The translations under genes were made by a program, and so were the position numbers. The notes under the pieces are model-generated. The model worked only from the letters and a program-made list of their open reading frames with translations. It searched no databases and was not told the origin of the DNA. Below are positions 46,560 to 61,000 of a DNA stretch of 64,000 nt, piece by piece. Position 1 is the stretch's first letter. The number at the start of each line of letters is the position of its first letter. Source of the DNA: Mangifera indica (lineage: Eukaryota; Streptophyta; Magnoliopsida; Sapindales; Anacardiaceae); contig NC_058140.1 in the NCBI RefSeq assembly GCF_011075055.1, forward strand, positions 16,431,945 to 16,495,944. Direction: 5' to 3'.

Positions 46560-47715
46560 AAAGCCATCAAGACTGTCCTTTTACATTAAGTTTGTTGTGT
46601 GACTTATGGTCAGATGATTTTGCTGTGGTAGTACTTGGAATGTGAATCATTGAAGTTTAAGCTGATTTAAGACGAGGGATGATATGGAGCTAGTGGAGAA
46701 CGCTATACACCGAAGGTTGTGAAGAACTAGTGCCAAGTTGGGACTCTAGCTAGCACTGCACTAAGAATTTCTTTGTCAGGACACTTTGTTGTAATTTGTG
46801 ATATAGATAGTGTATATGTAAGAGAAAAGGGTCTTGTATTCTTTGAAAACACCAGAAGTTGAACAGTTTGAAATTGTTTAACAATAAATACCTCTAAATG
46901 TCTAACAATTACCCTCTTGCTGGACGAAATATCATGCTTATATCAATTCTTTTTCTTTTTGCAATGTTTTTTTTGTCTGTCTTCACTGCCTTACGTTTTA
47001 TGTTTCAACCTTGAGAATGAAGCTTTGCACTATGCAGATTGTGTTTGACGCCAATTTGTATGCTGATTGTATTTGTTTTTATTTCCGCGCCACGGCTTGC
47101 TTCCCTACTTTTGGTTTAGTTGATTAGGTGCTGCAACTCAAAGCTTGGGTGCGTTTGATAGTTTTTGTTTTTTCCGGAAACGCCTTCTCCTTCACTGAAA
47201 GCCATTTGAAAGAGCGTTTTGAAGGGGTTTAAAAACACATACAAGCACTCCTGCAAGTAACAAATCGGTGGAGTCTGTTATAGGAGTCATCATCAGGCAA
47301 GCTAAAGCTGGAGAACTGGAATTGATTGCTTTTCTCAGAACTTTTGAAAAGAAACATTATGTTACAATGAATTTACCTAGTCAAAAGTCATAGCAACAGA
47401 ATCTCCAGCTTAAAGATTGACACTGTTTTGGGGCTCGTTGCTTCTCACACTCGGTCTGCATTTTATGCTTTTCCTTTGTAACCACTGACCAGGTAAACAT
47501 TCTTGTGTACGCAAGCTACTTCATTCTTTCTTTTTCACTTTCAGCCCTTACATATTCTTTTCCTTCACCTTTTAAACATGGTTATTCTTTGCCACCCCAC
47601 ATACATTTCTTCCATGTATCACTTTCTGAGGGGATATATATTCTACAATTGTTTGAACGTATTTGCCATGTTTTTCCACATATACTGAGCTGTAGCACTT
47701 CTCTCTTTTCAAGTT
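46560..47715. other. Spacer between KOR and MLO genes
   Basis: KOR 3' UTR and MLO promoter. No additional gene, RNA or repeat recognised. Confidence 0.45.
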
Positions 47716-50700
47716 ATGGAGGAGGAGTCCAATTCTATGGAGCATACACCAACATGGGTTGTGGCTGTTGTCTGTTTTGTCATCATTCTCATCTCTTTTT
47801 GTGCCGAGCAAGGTCTTCATAAACTTGGAAAGGTACCCAAACAAACTATTTCTATTTCTTTTGGTTTTTACTTCTAGCATTTAGTGGCTTCTTGTTGCTT
47901 AATTGTTTTCATTCCACCTTAGCTTGACTAATATTTGAGCAGCTTTAGGCACAGTCAGCATTCATGTTGATTCAAACTGCTTTTTTCATGGCCAAACTTC
48001 TGAGCTAATAGATAACTTCTGAAATTTCCTGAATTGTGCTGTTCATAACCTTAAGAAAAAAACTGTTTTGAGAGGCTCCAATAAAATTGGAAAAAAAAAA
48101 AAAACCTCATTCCATCGATCCTAATTTGTTTGTGCACCATTGCAAGCTGAGGGCTAAATTTCCTTCTAATCTAGATTTTTCTTGCATCTGCTGAATACCA
48201 AATCTTAATAAATTCACATACTACTAAGCACTTGAAAGTTTTACCAACTGAATGAGCTTACTGAATTTTGAACAAGCATGTCTTGCATGCTAACAGTCAT
48301 TCCCATATGCAACATTCTTATTTCTTTCTTATGAAGTTTCACTGATTGAATTTTTTACTCTTTATTTTTTGTCTGATAATCCAGTGGTTGAAGCGTAACA
48401 AGCAAGATGCTCTCTTTGAGGCCTTGCAAAAATTACAAGAGGGTTAGCCTCTATCACCATCTTTTATTTATTCCATTTCCTTTTTTTTGGCCTTTATACA
48501 TATGCAGTTTGTTTCTTATATACATTCACAGATACACAGATCACATACTTACTATATTAGGGGAATTCCCTTGATATTGATTATGTTCCTGGTTTTTTTC
48601 TTAATATTGTTGCCTAGTTATTGTATACCAAGTTTGTTAATTTGATTCTTGAAAATTGTGTCAAACTAAGTGCATGACAATCCATCATTAGTCTGAAATG
48701 CCTCATATTTTGTTACTTGGTGCTTGTAAGTCTAATATAATGTGTTGGGATGCTTGTACAGAACTGATGCTTTTAGGGTTTGTTTCCCTTCTTTTAACCG
48801 TTTTTCAAGATGCAATAAGCCATATATGCATGCCAACTTATCTTGGATCCTTCATGCTTCCTTGCAAAAGGCAGACAGTCTCACACAAGGAATATTCTCA
48901 TGGAGCTGTAAGTTCTCGGCGACAGTTACTGTCTATAGAATCTGGTTGGGAGCATTGTGCAAATAAGGTACAAATAATGATTTTCTTTTACTCGAAAGTT
49001 GTTGCACATGATTATGTGGACCATAACATTCAGTGAAGGACTGCAAGTGACCTTTAATATGTGTCATATTCACATCCTGGAGCGATTTGGTTTATAGAAA
49101 GTTTCTAATGTGTAAAACAGAGGATAAACTAGTTTTATTTCTTATAATTAAAAGTTGATTATTAGAGAACATACATGGATAAAGGATGGCTAATAGAAAG
49201 GAAAATGATTATTATAGATGCAAAGTTGCATCTGTCTACTATCGCTCGAGCTGCAGTCCAAGCTTATAGCTACAACCTCTGCTGTTTTTTTTTTTTTTTT
49301 GGTATGCAGGGGAAGATTCCATTTTTATCAATGGAAGCATTGCACCAGCTACATATTTTCATCTTTGTATTAGCAGTTGTTCACGTCATCTTTTGTGTGA
49401 CTATGATAATTCTTGGAGGATTGAAGGTAATGTTGGCGTTTCTATGTTATAATATAATAGGATAATGGTGCTGAAGAAGCTGCCTTATACTGAATCACTG
49501 GCCTCTGCTCTCAGTAACTAAAATTAATTGAAAAAATTATTGCTTGTTGCAAATGATTAGGGAAGCATTTGCAACCAATTCTTGAATCTCAACCTATGAT
49601 GTCCCTAGTTTTTCCTTCTGTAGATAAGACAATGGAAGCAGTGGGAAGATTCAGTTAAGCAGGCAACAGAGGGTGGTACTCCCAAGGACACTCCTCGACG
49701 CCATCACCATGAATTTTTGGTTACACGAGCAATGGGATATTGGAGAAGGGCAGCTGTTGTGAGTTGGATGGTGAGTTTTAGGCTATCAACGCAAGAATTA
49801 TGTATCCCTGCATGCATTTTCTTCTTCAGCTAGATCAAGGAATAACTTATAAACCACAATTGTTGAAAGATCAATAAATCTCCCCCTGAATAGTCATTTT
49901 ATTTTTCTGATATGACTTATCTTTAACATGAAGGCACCTGATCTCTATTTTGCAGATATCATTCCTCAAACAGTTTTATGGCTCTGTTACTAAGTCAGAC
50001 TACATAGCACTGCGACAAGGATTTATAATAGTAAGTTTCTTTACCAGTTATCAGTAGCTACTAAATGTTATAACAGATTCCAAATTATGCTGCATAATTA
50101 TATATTGCTGTAACTTTTTTCTTTTGGGCCTAGACTCATTGCCCAGCAAGTCCTGGTTTTGATTTTCATAAGCACATGACACAGACACTTGAAAGGGATC
50201 TCAGAAAAGTTGTTGGCATAAGGTAACTGTTACAGAAACTTAATACATTTTGATTATACAACTGCCTCTGAAAGTTCTAATTGTTTTTTATGATTGACAT
50301 TGCATACTCCTATAAATGATAGATGGCACTTGTGGCTATTTGTTGTTGTCTTTTTGCTGCTGAATGTGGCAGGTAATGTTCCTAGTGTCTAATTCTTCTT
50401 GTTTCATGTTTATGGTAAATCTTAAAAAGACTTACGCATAAATTGCAAAATTCAGGATGGCACACATTTTTTTGGTTGTCATTTCTGCCAATAGTGGTAA
50501 GTGGACTAGCTCCATTGCAACTGATAATTGAGGAATAACATAAGCCTGACCTTGTTGAGTTGGTGCAATGACAGCTTCTACTTCTTGTGGGTGCAAAGTT
50601 AGAACACATAATCACCCGCCTGGCTCAGGAGGCAAAGGAAAAAAGAGATGATCCAGAGTTACCAGTGAATCCATCCGATGACCACTTTTGGTTTGGTCGC

Positions 50701-51468
50701 CCGGGCATTGTTCTTGACTTGATACACTTCATTTTATTTCAGAATTCGTTTGAGATTGCATTCTTCTTCTCGATATGGGTATATAGCCAGTTTCACTACT
50801 GTGTTTTCTATAGATATCAATTCAAAAACTCACATAGATTCTATAATTTATTATACTGCAGTGCCTCTATGGGTTCCATTCGTGCATCTTAGAAAAACCG
50901 GGTTACATTATCCCAAGACTTATTACAGGGTAATCCTCAACAGGCAATTGCAGATCACTTTTTCTTTACTAGTTCATCGGATAACTTAAAGGACTGCTGT
51001 TTTGCTGATCATTACCACATTTCTTGCCTGTGATATGCAGTGTGATTGTTCAAGTTCTCTGCAGTTACAGCACCCTGCCTTTGTATGCTCTTGTTGCTCT
51101 GGTTAGTATTTCTTTTTCTTCTATCTTATTGTAATTGGCCATATGCATGCTAGTGAACACACTATATAGACAAGCTCTGAAGTTCTTTGACCAAAGTTTG
51201 ACTGGCTCATTGTCTGTCTTTTGGTATCTTTGTCTGGTGAATGAAGATGGGAAGCAAATTCAGGTGGCCTGAGAATGTGAGATCATCTATAGACAACTGG
51301 GTTTCAACTGTAAAGATTAGAGGTGAAGCAAGCAAGAGGGGAAGTTCAGATGCAGACAGGACACAAACGCAGTTGCAGACACACACGCATAAGATGACCC
51401 AAGAATCATCCGAAATTGAAGAAATGGTTGTCATTGAAAAAGCAACACCAATAACTGAGTTCTCTTAA
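47716..51468 (+). CDS. MLO-family seven-transmembrane protein, MLO13-like
   Basis: Thirteen exons (47716-47832, 48385-48442, 48762-48967, 49310-49426, 49624-49770, 49956-50030, 50134-50222, 50323-50372, 50456-50496, 50575-50778, 50862-50929, 51041-51101, 51247-51468) join in phase to 484 residues. The start MEEESNSMEHTPTWVVAVVC is the usual extracellular N-terminus with the TPTWVVA motif. EELMLLGFVSLLLTVFQ, KIPFLSMEALHQLHIFIFVL and FYGSVTKSDYIALRQGFI are family hallmarks. The tail MGSKFRWPENVRSSIDNWVS holds the calmodulin-binding tryptophan region. MLO proteins act as calmodulin-regulated Ca2+ channels in root, pollen and defence responses. The closest form by memory is Arabidopsis MLO13; it is not clearly a powdery-mildew susceptibility-clade member. 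The last exon's acceptor is less certain than the others. Confidence 0.93.
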
Positions 51469-51922
51469 GTTCCTTAAAAGATTTTAGATTGGCCCTCAAG
51501 TTTCAAGTAGGAATTATTAATATTAATGTGCATATTTAACTTATTTGCCACAGCTTAAAGGTTTGATTTCGATGACCAGTAATTTGAGGCACAAGGAATT
51601 ATATAAAAACATTGAATCAGATCATTAAACTGATTTTTAAACAAAAGTAATATTCTTGTTAACTACTGGAGGTCACCAAAGTGAATCTGGTGACTGGTAC
51701 AATTACTGAACAAACAATATACATAGGAGAATGTGTTTAGAAATCTCTCACATCTCATGCAAGTTATTGGCAAGGATTCCTTCTTCTAGTATTCTATTTC
51801 TGCTGTTACATGGCAAACATAAAACTATTAAAAAGGAAAACCAAAAGAATATTACAGAGACTGGCGTTTAAATTCCCCTCAGATACCTAACTTTTTACAG
51901 ATACAAAATATTCTGTGGTGTC
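51469..51922. other. Convergent 3' flanks of the MLO and TVP38 genes
   Basis: The MLO gene (plus) and the TVP38-type gene (minus) end 454 bp apart. No further feature seen. Confidence 0.5.
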
Positions 51923-53679
51923 TTACTGTAATGAAGAAGATGAGGAACCCAAATGCTTGGATATTTCAGGGGGAAGCTTATTCATCTCAAAAGTGTCATC
52001 ATTATTGGAACCAGATGGTGCTTCGAGGTTGGCCTTTCCCCTTTCAAGATCCTTCAAAGCCCTTTTTGCGTAAACAGTAAAAGCAATAGTAGTGACAACT
52101 GCAAGAATGAAGGAAATAATGTTGTACACAATTTCCACTGTAGTCAAGTGATAGTTCCCATAGTGCACATCTGCTAATGTCCTTATTAGCCTACCACTGC
52201 ATAAAAGTACAGTGAAATGGTTAAAAATACACCTAAAAAGGATGCATTATATCAACATTTGCTTCAAATAATAGCTCAAACAAATCACTAATTAGGCTAT
52301 CTTGTCCATCTGTGTATATACATACACTTGTATGTTCCAAGTCATAAGATTTTTATATCTCTAGTCAATCAAGAAGCTTTAACAAGCTTTAGAAGATACT
52401 TATAGTGTATGGATATATGCATCGCTCATACATCATTTCATTGTCAATTTAAAAACATAAGGGAAGTATTTTTTTTCTTGTTGGTTTCATTTCTCCTATC
52501 ATAGCCAAATAATCCCGGGTGATCTAGAAAACAGACCTATAGATGTAAATGAAAGCTTCTGGCACCATCCCAGCAATTGATCCACACAAATAGGGCCAAA
52601 ATCTCATACTAGTAACCACAATTGCATAGTTGAAAATTGTGTATGGAAAAGGAGAAACTCGAAAGAGAGCAACTACTCGGAATTGATGGAACCAGCTTCC
52701 TTCCCCAGCGAGTCTAAGCATAGCAGCTTTCTGAGGCCATCTCTTTAACCATTGCTGCACATTCAACAGAGATACATCATGTCTGAATGACAGAAGTTGA
52801 GAAAGCATCGTATTTTACTAATTTATCTTCACTTAAAATTATAAAAATCTTACATGTATGCGGTCACGGAACAGTAGGCCAATGAAATAAGGAAGGACCA
52901 TTCCTACAGTTGTTCCAACCATAATTATAACAAACCCAAGACCATAACCGAAAATCATACCAGCCAACCACATTGAAGGACCCGAAGGTATTAAGAACAC
53001 AGGGAAAAATGCCAAAGAAGCAACAAGCACTATAGCTAGAACAGGACGGCCAAAGGCAGTTGCTTCCCATTGCATCATTGGGAAGAGAACCTACAATGAA
53101 GTTGATATGAAAACATGAGAATCAAAATAAAGCTAATATCCAGTAGCTACATAGCAAAGATACCTCACTCAGAATATGCCCGAGTTTGAGAAACTACAAA
53201 TATTATCAATTTTTTCCCCAATTTCTATAATCCCTGAATATAGTTGACTTTGAGTTTCACATTCCTAATGCATTGGCAACCCTAGAGACGTTTAAATATG
53301 AAATATATGTATACAAGGTAAAGAGTAGGCTCACCCATCAAATGAATTGTTTGTAGAAGTCGATAAATTTCAGTGATATTGACAGAAAATTTAAGAAATA
53401 GGCATAAAAATTGAATGAAGTAGAAATAAATATGAAAAAGTAAAGCAAGAGCGAGACCTTTTCGAAAAGAAAAGGGAGTCCCCATTTTAAGAGGACAAGA
53501 GAGACGAGAAGAAGAAAAACGCAGAAAGCAAAGGCTTTGATCCACCAGATGATGAAAGATTTAGTCCTTGTTTGTAGTTGGGGTTCAGATGTTGGGCCTG
53601 CTTCACTGGAAACAACCAACCTAACATACTCACTATCTTCCTTAATATGTGTAACCAACTCCTCAGATGAATTTTGCAT
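51923..53679 (-). CDS. TVP38/TMEM64 (DedA, VTT domain) membrane protein
   Basis: Four coding exons on the minus strand (53458-53679, 52854-53090, 52537-52754, 51923-52196) give 316 residues. The ATG lies right after a splice acceptor, and a non-coding 5' exon probably ends near 53777. The N-terminus is cytosolic, with a membrane span near residues 42-70 ([20 protein letters not shown]). The VTT domain runs from [20 protein letters not shown] to [17 protein letters not shown], with the [14 protein letters not shown] segment expected of the family. A last span ([20 protein letters not shown]) precedes a soluble tail. Relatives are Golgi or ER proteins, some shown to be lipid scramblases. The closest Arabidopsis locus I recall is At2g02370. 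Confidence 0.9.
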
Positions 53680-54149
53680 CTGTAAATTAAATTTAGAAAA
53701 AAGATTAATAGATGAAGAGAGCTGATATTTCATAAATAGAAACCATCCTAAATTTAAAAACCCAAAAAGAACAAACCTCTGACCGGGCTCGGAGATGCCG
53801 CCGGAAAGCTAAGCTGGTATACTTGTTGTGTTGTGTTGTGTTGTTGAAAAGCTTAGCTGCTTAGGCTTCAACTACAAAAGCAACGATAAACTTCCCATAT
53901 TCAAAAATAATAACAATAAAATTAATGATCTATGTTTCAATTCAAACTTGACAACAACTACTTTTCCTTGTATCCAGAGCTTTGTTTGTGCAAAAGAAAA
54001 GAAGCCGCACACGGCACACGCCAAAGACTCACGCGCTACGCACGCCTCACCATCTTCACTTCCGGTTACTTAACTTTTAAGTTCCCATAACGGCAACGAT
54101 TGTCCAAATAACAGTGGGGCGAGGACCCACGCAAGGCTTAATGAAATAA
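53680..54149. other. TVP38 leader and promoter
   Basis: Contains the likely non-coding first exon (ending near 53777 on the minus strand) and promoter. Includes TTGTG short tandem repeats near 53825-53843. Confidence 0.45.
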
Positions 54150-54877
54150 GATTCGCGCCCTTTAAGTTTGGAAAAACAGTTCTCCCACCCATCACTTAAA
54201 TTTTTTAAATACAATTTACTCATAAAATTTTATTAAATAATTTTATATCTCTAATTAATATTAATTTTATTTAAAAATAATAAAAATTATACAGATACAA
54301 ATATAAATAAAAATGTTAATAACATATAATTATATGTTTAAGATAAATTATAATTTAAAAAAATTAAAAATATTAATAAAATTTTCAAGAGATTTTTAAA
54401 ATTTTTAAAAATATTTAAAATATTTTTAAAAATTTTTAAATTTCTATATATCTCTCAATAATTTAAAAATAACAACTACATCTCTACAAAATTAAATATA
54501 ACACAACAAATTAAAAATATAAATATTATATTACAAGTTAATTTGAGCTATAATATATTTTTAAAATGTATCAGATAAATATAATAATTTCTTAAACAAG
54601 ATAGATAAAAATATTCATTTATCCTTAATAAGTTTAAAAAAATAATATTAACACATTTATAATATTACTCACAATTTAATCTAATAAGAGTATTATTGTT
54701 ATTTTTTAAACTTTAAGGATTCAATGACACATTTAGACAAAATGAGTTAAACAACCTCTAACTACTAAAGCCAACAACTAAATTTGATGAATGAGTGGAA
54801 AAATGATTATTTTTCAAACCTAACTGCCAAAATTCTGTAATTTCATCATAGCTTGGGTAGGAAACAGTCATTTGGCC
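54150..54877. mobile_element. AT-rich relic of the fold-back element family
   Basis: The right end GGGTAGGAAACAGTCATTTGGCC matches the termini of the better-preserved copies. The left end near 54153 has only a loose match (ACAGTTCTCCCACCC). The inside is extremely AT-rich with many TTTTTAAA words. No target duplication could be seen. Confidence 0.4.
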
Positions 54878-55024
54878 AAACACACAATTATAAGTCATTC
54901 CCAAAGCATCTATGACCTACCCATCTTTTCCACCCTCCAGTTCACCATCATACCCAACGCAATTTACAGCAACTGGAAATAACAATATTACAAATAAGTA
55001 TTTGGCAAAGGACCCTTTCATCTA

Positions 55025-58000
55025 TCAAGATGCCTCATTGCTGAAACTAACCGCTTGGTCAAATCTACTAATTGCATCGTCCGAGTCCACCTTTTGCTGC
55101 ACACGTAAGATTGATCAGCATGTCATAAACTAGTGGAATTAAATGTGATTGCAAAAGAGTGTTATTAATCTGCAATACAACATACCAGCATGAGATGATT
55201 CAGCAAAGCTCCATGTAGTATCTTCTTCAGCTTTTCACACTGATCAACCATGTGGCCCAACTTGGTCAATTCCTCAAGTTGGTGCCACAGACGCTCTATG
55301 GTTGTGTATGGAAACCAAACAGCAAATGGTCTTTTCCTATTAATAATGTCAGCTGGTTTCTGCAAAAGTTTTATAAGGACAGCATTCTTCAGTACTCAAC
55401 CATTGGAATATCATTAATAAACATTGCAGATGAAAATAATATCAAGAGCAAAAACAAATAAATACATAGAGTAAAGAATGGCTGAACTGTCATGAAACTG
55501 TTAAACAGTCCATAAAAGTTTTAACAACGCCGCTGTCTGTTGCTTTTGCAAAACATTTAAAGGTAAATTTTCATCATGGAAAATAATGGGAGATTCATTG
55601 AAACTATATGTGCAGAGCAACTCATGGTAGGATTCAATTTCAGTTTATCAAGAGCGAGATTCATGCCATCCTCTTCAAATTAATGCAATGACACACAAGA
55701 TAATGTAGAAAGCACTTAGAACACCTAAATTTCTATTGAACGTCCAAACTCACAGATGTATGCATCTGAACTTTGCTTCCATTTCTTTGATAATCATGAC
55801 TGTTATTTAACCATACATCTTGTAAACTTGGCTTTATAGTTTCTATCTTCGATGGGTTGTCATTAGAGTGCTCAAAGTCTTTCTAATGCTATGTACTTAT
55901 GTTTTTTCACTTTTGTCCACCTAAGATTGTTTTTTCACTTTTGTCCACCTAAGATTTTTTTCATTGCCACATTTATAGATTGAACAGTAATCTCTGTTTT
56001 GTAACAAAATGAATTATTATGTGTTCAATACAAGAATGTTACTAATATGTTAAACCAAACAGGTTAGTAAGTAATGAATGAAAATGTTTTTTTATTAATT
56101 AGCAGGCAATGATATCTCAAAATTTAGAATGTAAAGTCAGAATTTGTAATTTTTCCTAAGAAAATATTAAATCTTATTCGATTTTTATAGGTTTTAGGGA
56201 TTTTGCCCCAGCCAAGCGAAAGATATCGATCCCTGCCCCTGAAATCAAATCAGGGATGAAGGATCACCCCTATCCTATAATTTGGACACTTAATCAATAC
56301 CTTAAAGATGAACAAAAAGAATTATCCAGTATCTACTAGGTGATGTTTAGGCATTGCACAGCTAAAAGCATAAATAATCAAAGCTTCTTTCTTCAGACAA
56401 AGATTTAAAAGGCTCATGCAATTGCTTTTCTCACTGCATGGGATAGCAAAATTAAATCCAAACCATGTCCAAAAATCAGTTGTATAGTAGCATAAATTTT
56501 CACAATTCTAAGAGTTCAATGATAATCCTGGTCAAAATAAACATAAAAAGAGGAATGTTGGCTGGTCTAGCATGCAAGATAAGATAGCCAGGGAAGATAT
56601 CAACTTACCATCGATGCAAAGGCTTCTATGTACTCCAGCAGCAAGTTTGTAGCCTCTGTATATCGACCATAATCAACATATAGTCGTAACAAGGTTGCAG
56701 GACTTGATTCTTGGCCAGTCATACCCTTGGTCCTATCTCTTTGACCATCCTATCAAACCAATGGAAACACAAATAGAATTTGGCATGACAAACCATCATA
56801 CTAAAATGATGAGAAACTAAGCAGCATCAGTGAAAGACAATGGAATTGTAACAGAGAATTAGTTGCAGAAAGAGAAAAGCTTGATAAAATGTATCATAAT
56901 AAACATCTCAGACAGCTGGAATCATGATTAAGTAAACTAGAGTCAATTAAGCCTGCCAATGAAAGAAGGGCCCTCAAGAATAATAATAGGTTGACAAATC
57001 TATCAATAAAGAAACTGATCAATGGATCAGTATGTGTTTATTCCTTCTGGATTCTTCACACAATCCATAAAAACAAAATGTCCATCGTATAGCAAGAAAA
57101 TCACCTTGAACTTGTGGACCAACCATAGGGGCAACTCAATCTGTGAATCCATGCGAAGAAGGGTCTCAGCAACAACGACCGGTAATCCAGCATGGAAGTC
57201 TTTATATTTTTCCTGCAATTCAGAAAACTTTTTTTTTAAGAAACACAAGAAAACATTATAAATTGAAGAGTATTACAAAGACTTGAACAAGCTGTCCACA
57301 CTATATCCATACATGTATGAGTAAAGATAGTCCAAAAACAAAAACTAAATAAAGATACAGGGCATAATGAAGGTCTGAAAATCCAAAAAAAAGGAAAACA
57401 CTCCTTTAATCACATCACTTCAGCCTCCCAATAATTAAAAATAGAGGAAACAGGCACATAAAAAATTTATGCCATATAGAAGCCTAAAAATTTGATTTGT
57501 CCCATAAGAATTTCGTTTTAACACAAAATCAGCATTTACCAATCATATTTAGATACATGAGGTGTAAGTAAATGTGCCGCTAAGTACTTAAAGACTTCTC
57601 AATAACTAATTTAAGTCCAAAGAATTTTACCAATTAGCCAGATTAGAAAACAAAATTAATATCTAGACTAGCTTAGACCCATCTGAACCAAATCTTTTAT
57701 GTACAGTAATAAGAGAGAACGCGAAAAAAAGAGATATTATAGGGAAATGTTGAGAAAGGATTATAATAGTATCTGTTAGTTGTGCTGCTTCTGCATGATC
57801 TATTCCATACTATTATCTTCATGTAACAAAGATAATATATAGTATTAGGTATTCAAATTGATGTGCCACAAGCAGAAATATATATTAACATAGTTAAGAG
57901 TAGCAATAAGTAAACAGGAAGCCAAAATTAAAGCATGCAAATAATACTAACAAGATAGAGTTCAAGGGTTTCCCATTGACCATTCGCCTTATGCTGTTTA

Positions 58001-61000
58001 GTGGTCAGAGTGTTATCAGGAGAATTATGAAGCACCACTTCATCTTTTGATGATGTAAGCAAAAGACTATGAGTCCTGAAATCATTCCTAAAATTTGTAA
58101 ATCACATTACAACACATTTACCATGAGATACACATGGTTCAGAGTAAATCAACAAAAGTGAACCAAAGTTGTGCAGATGAGAAGTGTCTTACCCACTATA
58201 AGAAGAACCCACTTTAGTCGGACAACAGTTTAATGACATAGCAGAGAAAACTCTCTCCAATTCACTGAGCAAAAGAAAAAATGTCATATTACTGAAATGT
58301 CAAAGGAAGCTTGTATACTAAATAGGAAATATTTAATGCAACCCAAGAACAAAATATATACCTCTTTAATCTTGAGCCCTTGCAAAAGTTTAAAAGAACA
58401 GTAAATGCCATATCATACAAGTTTCTCTGGACCAGCAGATCAACCAAATCTAATGGAGCTTCATCAATTCCTTGAAGAAATGTGGTTTACAAATAATACA
58501 TTATTTCATATGGAAAAGAAAGATAAGATATAAGGGAAAGCTGATGCTCAAAAAATTCTTAGAACAAATCTTGAGATAATGATTTCACAATGCTTAATAA
58601 TGACAGTTTTTTTTTTTTTTTCCATAATATTTTGAGATTTCCCCACAGCTTGCAAAGATGACAAGGATATTAACTTTAACAAATTGTTCAGATTCCTCAT
58701 TTCTTCAGGGATTATGTGTCAGATTCCATGGTATGAGTACTGATCTGCTTTCAGACATTCCATTGTGTAACCATGCAAATACTACTGTTATATAGGACCG
58801 CTTCACAAACATTGAGTTTAAGGTCAAGTAGATCCACAAGGTTAAATTATAGTAGTATAGGACCCCACAAAGAAGATTACCATTAAATGTCCATTTGACA
58901 TTTTCCATTGAGAGTAAGTATTCAGCCGAAGTTAGCACAAACTCTTTCTCAAGTTTCTGAATATCTATGTATGAATGCAGCCTCTGAGGTTGTATATCAT
59001 TGCCAGCCGCTGCAGTGAGAAAAAAGCACATTATTTCCTTGAACTAAACAGGACATCGATCATTTATAAACATACCCATCAATAAGTCACCAGTGGCCTG
59101 AAATATCGAACGTAATAAGGAACAATCAAAGATGAAGAGACAGTTTGAAATTACTGTAGCCATGCTATAAAAAATAAGCTACTGTACAGACAACCTACAA
59201 GATATTTAATAAACTTTAATTAAAAGTCCTGTTTTTGAAAATAGTAAATATAATTGGTAATTAATTTAGATAATGGTTAAAGTGATACCATGTTGCAGTT
59301 TATATTATTTTATTAGGATGCCTTTAGATTTATAATTTTATCAGACTATGATATAAGCTGATTATGAAATCCTACTCCTAAATGATTTTGAAAATCCTTA
59401 ATATAAAAACAGCCTTGTAAGATATTCACCAAACACCTTTGAGTTGTTGCAATTCCAAGGAGGCACAGAACCTAGAAACATAGCAAACATAGAAACAACA
59501 TTTTTTTGATGACTACTTACGTTGTTCTTTTACTATCTTTTTAGCCTTTTTACTTGGATAATTCTCATTTTGGAAAGAAGTTTGGCCAAGCAAAGGATCA
59601 ATCCAAGCATATGCAGGATGAACAAGATGCAGAGCATTGATAGCAGCAGAAAGCCCATTCAGCCTCTCCTGAAGTGCCAATAAAATCTGCTGGTGATCTT
59701 TTGAAAGTGGTTCAGTTCTCAAACGAGTAGAATATTGGTATATGTAATTAGCTGCCCTTCTCCAGTTATGCCTTTGCATTTCAAATGCATAAAGCAACTT
59801 ATATGGGTTCGGTCTTGCAAAGACATCTGAACGTTCTGCCTGTTTAGTGCAAATATGTCAAAGTTAAACTGTAAGCAAGAAAATATCAAGAATACAGGAC
59901 AAGAAAGCTTGATTTTCTTCTCTGCAGCTAGGTATTACCTTCCAGGCAAGCTCTCGTTCAATCTTCTCTGCTAAACCAACAAAGGGTAGTTGACCATCAC
60001 AAAGAAACTGCAGTAAAAATATGTGAAATTCCCCAAATAATTAAAATGCTGGTTAAAAAGGTTGTTTCATGGGGAAAAAAATGAGAAAATAATCTATAGA
60101 CACTCACAATAAACTTTGAGCAGGTTCTCCCACACATCACATAAAATAATACAACTCTATTCACTTTCATACACGACAATAATTACACGTGCAACACTAG
60201 ACAAGAACCGCAAACTTGTAAAGTGAAAATAACATAACAAAAAGTAATTGACAATGATTTTCTTATAACACCTATGGCTTTTTCAGTCCCCGTTAACTCC
60301 AGTATTTGGCATACACTTGACTCCTAATTTTGAAAAAACTAGTCTAATTGGGGAGAATCTGTTCACCACCCATGGAGATCAAGTTAAAAAGCGGTTTATA
60401 TTCCTAAATTACATTACCCAAAATCAAATTTAAGAATATAATCTGTTTTCATTACTTTCTAAAGGCAAAAATTAATAACAATTCCAGTAATAAACAATAA
60501 TGAACAAAAGGAAAAATTACGATTTGGTAGAGAACCTTTGTTGCTTTGCGCTCGTAGAGAACTATAACAAAACGTCTCAGGCAGATGTATTTGCTCTCTT
60601 CATCAGGATTTGAAATTATAGCACAGTATGCATCATGTAAAAGATTAAGATCTAAAGTAAATTTGAAGACATTTGCCCAAAGTCGCCCTTTAATGCTAGT
60701 AGCTGATTCATTTTGTGGATTTCCATCATAGTTATCATCTTCTGGACCAACAGCTTCATCAACGTGCTCAAGTGCAGCAAGAGCAAACTGGCAAGAACCT
60801 TCGCTAATGTTATATTGCTCAAATATCTGCATTGCCCATTGATAGTACTGAAGCTTCCATGCAGCAGATGACAAACAACCATCTGGGTACAAAAATAAGG
60901 ATATAAATTAATGAAAAATTAAATCACCCATTTGTTCAAAAGATAAAGAATCATTGCTTTGTGTGGAATTATTAGAATTTTCTTGAATCAACTTACTTAA

